A stretch of DNA of 64,000 nucleotides from Takakia lepidozioides. Taxonomy: Eukaryota; Streptophyta; Takakiopsida; Takakiales; Takakiaceae. A program made the translations under genes and the position numbers. Positions 31,590 through 40,426 of this stretch are shown here, piece by piece. Position 1 is the stretch's first letter, and every line of letters starts with the position of its first letter. The notes under the pieces were generated by a model. The model saw only the letters and a program-made list of their open reading frames with translations. It had not been told where the DNA came from and ran no database searches. The stretch is from contig CM060732.1 of NCBI GenBank assembly GCA_030704615.1, positions 27,447,053 through 27,511,052 of the forward strand, written 5' to 3'.

Positions 31590-33702
31590 CTCAGAACCGA
31601 TCAGCAGTGCAGAAGCTGTCCTGGAGAGCTGCAAACACCTCCAAAAATGCAGCACTACTTCCTTGATCAATCAAGATTTCAAATGCAATGAAATGGTACT
31701 TTATAACGTCCGCAGAAAGCCACAAAGGAGAGACAACATACAATTTGCAAGAAAAGCATGAGAATAAAAAATTGAAACTAACCTCAATTCTCCAGGAATG
31801 CCGTCAGCATAAACAGGCGGGGGTGGTGCTGTATATCCACTCTGATACGGCTGACACATGTTAGTACAGGTACTATGATTACAGATTCTTCGCTGTTAGC
31901 CTGCAATTTTTCTCAAGCTAGCGTGAGAACAATTATTGGTCTTTGCGAAAGCAGTTCAAGTAGAGTCACAACAGATGGGGCCAGAGGAAGCACATGACTA
32001 GTGGTCCCCGTCTCAGAAGAAGTTCAGCGGTTTCCGTAACGTGAATCCTCTCACACGAGAAAAATAGCTGTCACACCCGAGATTTGCAGAGAAAGGCAAG
32101 CAGGAGATTGCTCCGATGCCGGCAAGAGAAAGATGCAGGACGGGGCTCGGAAAGAGAGAAGCGCAGAGCAGCAGACCTCCACAACACTGCCTGCAAGTAG
32201 CACAGATTCAAGAAACAAGTAGTGCAGCAAGGAAAGCGGACGCTAACTGGGCAAGAGTGTCGTGCCATGAAGACGAGCCCTCTTTTATCATTTTATTTTA
32301 TTGTTTCATAAATGGCATTTTGTTTTCTCTTTTTTTTCTTTTTTTAATGAACAGGGGACAGAGGCCCTGGTGAAATTTATTCGAAAAGTAATCCAAAAAT
32401 GGTGTGCCTATAATAATGAAGCTTTTGGGGCCTAAATTGTATAAATTTGCATACTAGGCTAGTAAGATGAACTATTTTGATAGTTAGTGTTATGAGGTTT
32501 TATAACTTTAGAATTATCGATTAGTGTTTCATGAAGATGGACCCCTATTTTCATTTGCATGATGGCTCTAAATTCTTTGGAATTGACGCATCCTATTGGC
32601 TTTACAAGTATCTGATAATTGTTTAAAGCTGTCTACAGAGTACATATTAGATAATTTGAGAAAATGCAATTTAAGCCAATGGTCGATTGACAACTTATAC
32701 TAGAATTGTCTTTATAAATGAAAAGGTTGAGCAAAATTCTATGCTCCACTATTGTCACTTCCACTCTAGGTATCTTCGTGTCTCCCGAAACTTTACCACC
32801 CCCTCATTGACCCTAACACATCGACAAAATTATTCATAACATTATTTACTAATCATTGATCTGTAATGAAGCTGGCAGGACGAATATATATCCCTCAAGG
32901 TTGCCGGACATACAGGCCCTTATCAACCGTTTAGACGATAATTAATACAAATTGAAAGTGCCTAACGCGTTTTGGGAATTTTTCAAATTTTGGCCTAATT
33001 GCACGGAAATTATGGGTCCAAAGTGCCTAATGCCTAGAAAATTCCAGCAAAAAACTTTCAAGCCTCTTCTCATGTTGTTTGTAATAAGATGAAAATTTCA
33101 TTGAACAAAAATCAATACAAATATAAGCGTGCAGAAATAACTTCCTACAAATCCCAATCTCTTTGCGAGAGCTCCATGTAACTTCAAAAGCCCCCTGCAT
33201 AGACTCCACAATGTCTTCATATTCATCCTCCTCGCTAATCATCATGATCTCTCCGTCTACCCCTGCAAGCTTTGAGGAGATTTGAGCTCGGCTTATTGGC
33301 ATGGGACAAGGGACCCATGGGCATTGGGTTTCTATTTTGTATTTTTATTCAAAAATAAATGTTTTCTCTTCTCATGTGCCTAATTCAAAAACCTTATAGC
33401 ATGAAAATGCCTAATGTGAGAAATGGTTTGAGAAACGTGCCTAAGCAGTCTGTTGGTTTTTAATAATTATTAGGGTTCTCCCTCGTTCCCTGCCTAGAAC
33501 TGAGTGCGTCAACATACCCAATTTCTTCACTCATAAAAGAGCTCCGTAAACACATATTGAAGTTTGAAAGACGTCTCTCACTGCTCAGACTTCCCGGACC
33601 TTCCGGTTCGAGGTTTTTCACATTGTGCAACAAAATTTTGACGAAACCACTTGGCAGCACATGCGTACTCTTACATTTTTTACCCATAACCAATGTTAGG
33701 AT
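31590..33702. other. Mostly AT-rich non-coding region
   Basis: Nothing is supported between 31590 and 33000. A minus-strand open frame at 33302-33027 (MPISRAQISSKLAGVDGEIM, then ISEEDEYEDIVESMQ) is acidic and coding-like but not recognised. T-rich runs occur at 32281-32345. I see no retroelement RT upstream of the integrase ORF that starts at 33703. Confidence 0.4.
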
Positions 33703-35283
33703 ATGGTGCCCGGATGGCATGCATCTGCATTTCTGTGTATCTTGGCAGCGGAAGGCCAGGTTGGATCTGCAACAGGGATGACTGTAAATCAAGTGTCTGA
33801 GGACCATGAGGCCAGCAATGAGCAAGGTGGCGCCAAAGATATACATGAGGATTCAGTTGTGTTGGACTACCTCCGCACTGGAGACACGGCAGCCACTGTG
33901 ACTGCCAAGGAGAGGGATCGGATCCTACAACGAGCCAAGAGGTTCAAGTGGGAGGGGACACACCTGCTCCAAGTGTGGGAGGATGGTCAAGTGAGGATTG
34001 TGCCTCACCCAACACAGCGGGCACGGTTAGTGCGCCATGCCCATGAGGAGTTGGGGCATTTTGGGGTGCGACGCACTCATAGTCTACTGCAGGGGCAGTA
34101 TTGGTGGCGTGGTATGCACACAGAGGTGCAACAATTTGTGGCTAGGTGCATGGTGTATGACAGGGTGCGTGCTTCATTCAACGCCCCTACTCCACAATTG
34201 CACCCTCTTCCGATCATGGGATTGGGCTACAGGTGGAGTCTTGACTTCGAAGGGCCGTTGCCACTGACCATGCGCCACAACAAGTACGTGTTGGTGATGG
34301 TGGAGCACTTCTCCAAGTGGATTGAATTGGTTCCATTGCCTGATAAGGCTAGTGAGGGAGCTGCGTATGCATTCTTGGATTGTGTGCTTAGCCGATTCGG
34401 TGCTCCAGCTGAGGTACTCACGGACCAAGGGAGAGAGTTCTTGGGGGAGTTTCAGGCTTTGTGTGACAAGGCCTTGATAGACCACCGCACCACTTCTCGG
34501 GATCATCCTGAGGCCGATGGCTTGGCAGAGAGAGTTGTTCAGACAGTAAAGAGGGGTTTGCGCAAGTATGGCTTGCAGAAGGGACACCTAGGAGATTGGG
34601 ACCTTCAGTTACCCTGGTTAGCCATGGGCTACAGGTTCAGCAAGCAAGCATCACTTGCCTCCTTCTCACCATACTTTCTTCTCTTTGGCCGAGAGCCGGA
34701 TTTGCCTACATCCATTCGCAGAGAAGCTGCTACAGTTTTTAACCTTGACGATCCGGACGTGTGGGCACGTGCATGTGAGCAGCGTGCAGAGTTGTTCAAG
34801 AGAGTCATGCCCATGGCTTTCGAGAACATTGCCATTGCACAACACCGTGATACGTTGAGGTATGCTACCATACGTGGTGGGGGCTATCGTCCTGGGGTTC
34901 GGAGATTCAACCCTGGTGACTATGTCTATCTGCAGCAGACTGTTCCTACGACCCTGGATGTGACTGCAGGACGTGTTATTTTGAGGGTTCGAGAGGTCTT
35001 GCCCTCAGGCGTCTTGGTCTTGGAGGGTCGGGATGGCATAACTTGGAAGGACCATGTGCGTAATTGTGCGCCATGTCACCTTCCGAATGTCGATGGCAGG
35101 ATTGACCCAAACCTGGTAGTGGTATCTGCAGGTTTGAGGTGCATGTTGTGTGGGTCTGCTAAAGGGGCAGCCACCATGCTGGTGTGCGATCAATGCTCTA
35201 GAGGTTGGCATATGGGATGCTTGACTCCACCTCTTGAGATGGTTCCGGATGGGGATTGGTTATGTCCACATTGCATTGGATAG
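33703..35283 (+). CDS. Integrase ORF with C-terminal PHD finger
   Basis: A 526-codon frame with no interruption. It has a partial HHCC zinc finger around residues 107-150 (HAHEELGHFGVRRTHSLLQG, then ARCMVYDRV, where the last cysteine is tyrosine); a retroviral-type integrase core with D181 (WSLDFEGP), D241 (VLTDQGREF) and E276 (GLAERVVQT), i.e. D-x59-D-x34-E; a C-terminal barrel-like region (FNPGDYVYLQQTVP, then LPSGVLVLEGRDG); and a PHD finger at residues 480-525 with C4HC3 spacing (CMLC, CDQC, WHMGC, WLCPHC). Most plant Ty3/gypsy integrases that carry a histone reader have a chromodomain instead, as at 6600-7256. No RT, RNase H or Gag is found in the 2 kb upstream and no LTR pair is clear, so it is either a 5'-truncated element or an integrase-derived host gene. 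The first 50 or so residues may not be authentic; the next in-frame ATG opens with MTVNQVSEDHEASN. Confidence 0.85.
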   Translation: MVPGWHASAFLCILAAEGQVGSATGMTVNQVSEDHEASNEQGGAKDIHEDSVVLDYLRTGDTAATVTAKERDRILQRAKRFKWEGTHLLQVWEDGQVRIVPHPTQRARLVRHAHEELGHFGVRRTHSLLQGQYWWRGMHTEVQQFVARCMVYDRVRASFNAPTPQLHPLPIMGLGYRWSLDFEGPLPLTMRHNKYVLVMVEHFSKWIELVPLPDKASEGAAYAFLDCVLSRFGAPAEVLTDQGREFLGEFQALCDKALIDHRTTSRDHPEADGLAERVVQTVKRGLRKYGLQKGHLGDWDLQLPWLAMGYRFSKQASLASFSPYFLLFGREPDLPTSIRREAATVFNLDDPDVWARACEQRAELFKRVMPMAFENIAIAQHRDTLRYATIRGGGYRPGVRRFNPGDYVYLQQTVPTTLDVTAGRVILRVREVLPSGVLVLEGRDGITWKDHVRNCAPCHLPNVDGRIDPNLVVVSAGLRCMLCGSAKGAATMLVCDQCSRGWHMGCLTPPLEMVPDGDWLCPHCIG

Positions 35284-35541
35284 TGGGAGTGGATACAACC
35301 ATGGAAGGCTAACAAGAAACGCAAGGCCCAGCTACTAGGAGACCTTGAACACACGAGGTCCTGGCTCAAGTTCACAGATTGCAAGATGGCGACTAACGAT
35401 GGGGCTACTCTTGTACCCGGCCTCTTGGTCTATAGAGTTTGAGTACAATAGGGACAGTGATAGAGGACTTAGTACGGCTGTGGCTATTACATCTTGTAGC
35501 TATCTGGAGGTAGAGGGACCTATCCACCAGCTAGGGGGGCG

Positions 35542-36073
35542 ATTGTGGCAGACTACTTTATTGTGCATATATGTGTGGTGTGGTTTGGACAGCGATGTAG
35601 TTGTGTAGCGATATGTATGCGCACGACAGCTGTCAAGTTAAATAAGCACAGTGTGAAAACAGCTAGAATAAAACTAGTTATTTATATTTAACATTTGGAT
35701 TTAGGTCAAGTGTTAAATCAGATGTCAAGTTTAGTTTGACACCTGGTCCGTCTTATCTTCACGAGAGCGGCAGTCGTGCGGCTCATCTTTCTCGAGTTGA
35801 GCCTGCGCGACCGAGCTCCTTCATGCGTTTAGATCTGAGTGTGCTTATGATGGGAGTGTAGGTTGTTGTGGGGTGGAATCCACATAGCGTGGGGTGCCCC
35901 TGGCTCGACTTCTATTTTAAAGAGTGATAGCGATGGATTTCATATTTCTTGTGTTGAGAGTGTGTGTCCTTTTTAGCTTGTTTATCATTGTGGCAGACTA
36001 CTTTATTGTGCATATATGTGTGATGTGGTTTGGACAGCGATGTAGTTGTGTAGCGATATGTATGCGCACGACA
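35542..36073. repeat. 87-bp direct repeats flanking a 358-bp spacer
   Basis: 35542-35628 and 35987-36073 are nearly identical (ATTGTGGCAGACTACTTTAT start, GCGCACGACA end; one substitution seen). The spacer holds ATTTATATTTAACATTTGG and a possible polyadenylation-type AT-rich stretch. The second copy is followed directly by an LTR fragment. They may be remnants of LTR ends or a duplicated 3' flank of the integrase ORF. Confidence 0.7.
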
Positions 36074-36421
36074 CATGGCTGGTTGTGAAACCCCCGCGGA
36101 CAGCTACAGAAGTATATATAAGGGGAGTAGTGACCCCGAGAACGGTGCAAGCCCGTTGGTGACCAAAAACTAGTGAGTAAGCGAGCGAGCCGGAAAGCGA
36201 CCAAAGAGTGGGGAGCTGTTCCGGACTGCCATCTACCAAAGGGAATTCCACTAGGCCCAAATAGGTGGAGGGTTTAGTGGGAGAGCGAAGGGGGACCGTT
36301 ATGTCCCGGTGAGCAGCCGAAGCTCCAAATTGGCCCGGCGGCCAGGTTGGGAGTCAGGCGCGCGCATCAAAGCGAGTAACTATGACTTGAAGGGGAGCTT
36401 ACCGAAGTGAGGTGCGCGACA
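36073..36421 (+). repeat. Truncated LTR of the gypsy chromovirus family, opposite orientation
   Basis: Reverse complement of about 5190-5540: GTGAAACCCCCGCGGACAG at the left, GGTGCGCGACA as an intact terminus at 36411-36421. Only about half of the LTR is present and no internal element sequence adjoins it. A small deletion and several substitutions separate it from the 5-kb and 11-kb LTRs. Confidence 0.87.
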
Positions 36422-37027
36422 CTATATGGTCATTATCTGATGGACTGCTTCCAATTCTGTATGAAGCAACTTCACTTCTTGCAACTTGCCTTCATGCTTA
36501 ACCTGCAACTGGTGTAGCTGTTGCTTACGTACTTCATACAACTTCTCCTGCTCTAGACCTGCTTCAATCAAAATTTTCCTTCGCAAGCTGTAGGGCAGAT
36601 TTAGTATTCTCCAACTCTTTCTGCAACTTGAGATTGGCCTCCACATCCACCTTGTTTGCACACTCAGTGACAATTCTTGCCTCAAACTCTTGCTTGAGCT
36701 CCTCCCGCAATGTGCCAATTGTGTGGAAGGAACATGAGTCTTGACATAGGTGCCCAATGGGTTGAGAGTCCTACTTATGGAACTCATAAGCATGGCCTGT
36801 TGTGGGTCTTCATGGAGAACTTGCTGCTGTTCTTCCTGATTCTTCACAGTTTGATGTTTCACAAACCAATCAAGCCATGATCCCACAGGATCTTTTTCCT
36901 GAGCAACCTCATCTTGTACAGGTGCTGCAGTACCCTTGCCCTTTACCCCTTTAACCTCCGCCACAAGTTTGGGCATGACTTGCACAACAAGGTTTTCCTT
37001 GGGTAGACTTTGCATCTTTGGTACCAT
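36422..37027 (-). pseudogene. Coiled-coil-rich ORF, function unknown
   Basis: The frame starts MVPKMQSLPKENLVVQVMPK, includes DPVGSWLDWFVKHQTVKNQE and ends with a charged helix (EKLYEVRKQQLHQLQVKHEG). Between about 36715 and 36560 a different frame reads as a better coiled coil (LREELKQEFEARIVTECANK, then LKLQKELENTKSALQLA), so the protein appears to have been continuous and is now frameshifted twice. I do not recognise a family; Gag-like or transposon accessory proteins are possible. It abuts the LTR fragment end at 36421. Confidence 0.45.
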
Positions 37028-37029
37028 GG

Positions 37030-37570
37030 GTTCTTTTGGGGGTTACATGGTCATAACTACATGAGCCGGGGTTACAGAGGGTAACACTAGCCTCACATTG
37101 GACGGGAGGTGACACGATGTATGGTTACAGTGGGTGACATGATCGGGGTTATAGGTGCTGGGGTTTCATTGGTTGGGTCATCATACGCTGACACAATGAC
37201 ATGAGTCGGGGATACATGAATGATGGGGTTACACGGGGGATTACACGGTTGCAAGTATATGAGACGGGGTTGCATGACGAGGGGCTACAGAATGGGGGTT
37301 ACATGGGTGGGATTACACGGTCTTGGTTCCATGATCGGGGTTACATGACGAGGGGATACACGTCGGGTTACATGTGGAAGGGTTACATGGGACGGGGTTT
37401 ACAGGAGGTTACAGGTCAGTGTTACACCCCAATTTTTGGGTGGGGGTTACACGTCGGGGATGACTCAACACATGGGGCGGGGTAACACTGTGAGGGTTAC
37501 ATGAGGCGGGGCTACACGGTGAGGATTACATGAGGCGGAGTTACAGGGGCTCACCTACGGCGGGTTACAT
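37030..37570 (+). repeat. Degenerate GGGGTTACATG minisatellite
   Basis: About 540 bp of imperfect tandem copies of a GGGGTTACAT-type core with 5-20 base spacers. One frame stays open over 37201-37485 and gives a repetitive peptide of YM-x-x-G-Y/V-T-R units, which follows from the repeat and is not evidence of a gene. Confidence 0.8.
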
Positions 37571-37813
37571 GGGGTGTGACGAGATGGGGTTATATGGAAT
37601 TGGCGGGCTGGTGGAACTGGCGGACTGGTGTCGCAAGACAACGATGCGACTGGGGCCGACGACGCCCATGGAATGAGAGCAGAGGTGGGGAGGATTTGAC
37701 CGAGCCTGGGCGGCTGCCTTTCGATGGCCGCCGGAGGCAGAAAACCAGCGGTACAGGGGCTCGCATTAAGTTCCTACATTATTCCTATTATCTTCCGGCA
37801 CTATCCCTCCATT
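37571..37813. other. GC-rich spacer without a gene
   Basis: The sequence holds GGCGGACTGGTGTCG-like GC-rich text and an 84-codon open frame (37576-37830) with arginine-rich content but no recognisable motif. Confidence 0.3.
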
Positions 37814-38309
37814 GTCTGGGACGCCTCTGAATTTTGTGTGGCCTCGTCGTAATGAGGCCGCACGGCGCAGAGGGGACAGGGACCTGACAGCGGGCCCCTC
37901 TACATTAAAACGATCCCTATTGCCCTGTGTCTCTTATATATTAAAAAAACAACATTATCTTGCTACGGTGGAGGTTGTGGTCTAGTGGTAGGTCGATTGT
38001 GTAGTAGCGGTGGGGGACTGGGATTCCATTCCCTGAATGTGGTTCTGGTGGTTGGCGCTGACTACAACTACTTCCATGGAGGTAGTATGTAACTACTCTC
38101 ATGCAGGAAGTTCAGCTTGGTTTTGCAACTACATTCATGTAGAAAATCCTAAAACTACCTGCATGGAGGTAGTTGTAAATTCCATACACCAAAAAAATTC
38201 AAAGGTAGTTTGCTTCTATATTAATTGAGACAGCGGGCCCCATCATGTGACCAGCCTCTGACCAGCCTCATTACGACGAGGCCACACAAAATTCCGAGCC
38301 GTCTGGGAC
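37814..38309. mobile_element. Mutator-type MITE with 36-bp TIRs and 9-bp target duplication
   Basis: Target duplication GTCTGGGAC lies at 37814-37822 and 38301-38309, both perfect. Between them is a 478-bp element whose ends (37823-37858 and 38265-38300) are inverted repeats of 36 bp with three mismatches, sharing GAATTTTGTGTGGCCTCGTC. Nine-base duplications are characteristic of Mutator-like elements. The interior contains palindromic ACTACNTNCATG repeats (38058-38170), direct GACAGCGGGCCCC copies (37889, 38230) and a tRNA-like promoter pair. No transposase is encoded, so it is non-autonomous. Confidence 0.92.
37978..38033 (+). other. tRNA-like A-box and B-box pair inside the MITE
   Basis: TGGTCTAGTGG (37978-37988) matches a pol III A box and GGGATTCCATTCCC (about 38020-38033) approximates a B box about 32 bases later. 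The cloverleaf is not complete, so this is a degraded tRNA or tRNA-derived SINE head rather than a tRNA gene. Confidence 0.4.
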
Positions 38310-39004
38310 ATCGTGCCGAGCCTAACCTCCGGCAAACTAGTGGGAACAGCCCTTAACACCGCTGGCCTCGATACAATTACTAACTACTAAACTTGTGAAG
38401 TGCACTGGCAAGGGTACGAGATCGGCCAGCCTCTCCTTTGGCTGATGTATGGGGAAAGGGAGGAGAGAGATATGTATACTCAGAAAGAACTAAAGGAAGG
38501 AGACGTAAAATGCGGCAGCAAATGATAGTTCACACCTAACGTTTGCGTGATCCTTGAAACCGAATGATCGTTTCCCAAGTATAGAGGGGCCTCCTGTTGC
38601 AATCGTTTCTTGCATCGGGGTTGCAAGTACACGGACCCAAATTCTCACTCACAGGCCGGGACACCTGCGTTCTTCTGAAGGCGCATGCCCACCCCCTACG
38701 CAAGGCCCTGTCCTCTCGCTTCGGTCATGCGAGAGGCCTCGTGTCATGCACGGATTAAAGGCTTGGGCTGTGGAGCTGAAAACGGCACCCCCCTTGGCAA
38801 TGCGCAGAGGACGGAGTCCCTTGCATATGGTGGCGATGACGCCTTCAGTGATGCCATTCCAATCAGGTAATAACACAAAACACTTCGCGGTTTCCTTTTG
38901 GGAGTCGCTGTGTTGAACGTAGGCTCCGAATAGTCTTTTGCAATTCAGCATAGACGGAAAGACAAGGCCGATCATCGGTATATCTGGCGCGTAGGTCAAC
39001 GCTG

Positions 39005-39890
39005 GAGCATGGAACATTGCTGGCAGGAGTTCTTTAAAGATCCTTCACAATGGTGGGAAACTAGCCTTGACAAGGTAAGCTTTCTTCATGTAGGATGAGA
39101 AGGAGTCTCAGGGAGTTTGACTGAACTCTGGTAAAATCGTATTGTGTGGACTGTATTGAACCCGTAGTTGTTGAGTGAAGTTAGAATCTTGCGTTGCTCT
39201 GCAAAACCTGCTTTTAACTGGCCGTATGAGGCTGTTCTTCCTGAGCAGGGCATGAGAGTAGAATATGAAGATGCACAAGGTCTTTTCCCTGGAGTTTGCA
39301 AGGTGCTTGGGAGGGTTGAATGTGGCTGTTCCCAGGTCGCTTTCACAGACCACTCCAAAACTCCAGACTACAGACTTAAGCTTGTTTAGCATCAGTGTAA
39401 GTTTGGACATGTTCCTCATTGTGTAGAGTCCAATGTAGCCCAAAGAGACTTGCATGACTGCTGTTAAAAGCTCACTAGTACTCCTTCATGAAGGAACTTG
39501 TTGATGGCGAATTTTCGGGCCCGAAGGTCTACTGTGGAGAATGGAGCAGAGCTGGCAATTTTTAAAAGATCCTTCACAATGGTGGGACAACCGCAATTGC
39601 AAGGGGTGGCTTTCTTAATTTATGATGAGAAGAAGTTTGTCCATCCTGCAAATGTGGGCTCTTTGTACTATTATCATGATGTGGTATTTTTCCTGGTGTT
39701 TACAAGGTACTTCGAGGGTCAATTTGGTCTAAGGAGGCCAAGTTTAGATGCATGGCTGCTCAGCTGCACCGCGGTGTTTCTCCTCATAGACCAATCCACG
39801 ATCACCTGACTACAGACACAAGCAGCACACACACAAGGTCCTTTTGGGTTGATGGTCGGTTGAGTCCTCCATGGGTGAAAGAAAAGCTAC
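39005..39890 (+). pseudogene. Two decayed OSB-type PDF-motif units upstream of the PPR gene
   Basis: Unit 1 encodes CWQEFFKDPSQWWETSLDK and meets a donor, GACAAG|GTAAGC, at 39074; its second half (KTPDYRLK) is near 39360. Unit 2 encodes WQFLKDPSQWWDNRNCKGW at 39553-39612 with the donor lost, and its second half (PDYRHKQHTHKVL, then WVDGRLSPPWVKEKL after a one-base slip) at 39805-39890. A third unit at 40100-40540 is part of the PPR gene. The W-x3-F-x2-P-x2-WWDNR..PDF-x-H...LW...PWV pattern is the PDF motif of organellar single-stranded DNA-binding (OSB) proteins. Each unit is interrupted at the same place by an intron. Confidence 0.6.
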
Positions 39891-40074
39891 ATGCTTTCTT
39901 GACACCAGGTCAAGGACAATGTGGTGAGGGCACCTTCTTCAACACATTTCAGCCTGTTTTTCCCCCTCATCAGAATCATCCCTCGTTTTGTATGTTGAAT
40001 TCTGCAAGTAAGCTCGTTGGGTGGATCTATGGTGGTTTGGAGTGATTTTGACATGTTACTGCCAATGTGGCAGC

Positions 40075-40171
40075 AGGAAAGTATCCAAACACAGATAACA
40101 GAGACAAGGAGAAGCTTTGGGATGAATATTTTTCGGGCCCCAATCAATCGTGGGACAATCGAGGCAAAAAG
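40075..40171 (+). CDS. Upstream exon of the PPR gene with first half of a PDF motif
   Basis: The frame reads KYPNTDNRDKEKLWDEYFSG and PNQSWDNRGKK and ends AAAAAG|GTGAAT at 40171. Splicing to an acceptor GGTCCAG at 40438 joins it in frame to IHPRGPDFNHNITYDTLW, completing a PDF motif. The intron would be 267 bp (40172-40438). The 5' boundary is uncertain; GTGGCAG near 40074 may be an acceptor. A near-copy of this exon end lies at 50830-50890. Confidence 0.6.
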
Positions 40172-40426
40172 GTGAATGCCTGTTAGATTACCGAGAGAAG
40201 CAGACAACAATATGCAATGCAAACTTTGTTGGAAACTGTCATCCTCTCTCTCCCCGGCACATTTTTCAAGTCTTGGGAGTCATTCAAGTTTCGAAGTAGT
40301 GTGTGATAAGTAGGGTTGGAGTGCTGGCTAGAACAAATCTAGGCTGTCATTGTCAGCCACTAGCAGGGAGGCGAGGATTAGGCGTGGTCATGCAGGGACA
40401 GGGATAACTGAAGCACCGGGGATAGA

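Noticed and set aside
37201-37485. 94-codon repetitive ORF as a gene
   Set aside because: It follows from the reading frame of the GGGGTTACATG minisatellite and has no start context or flanking signals.
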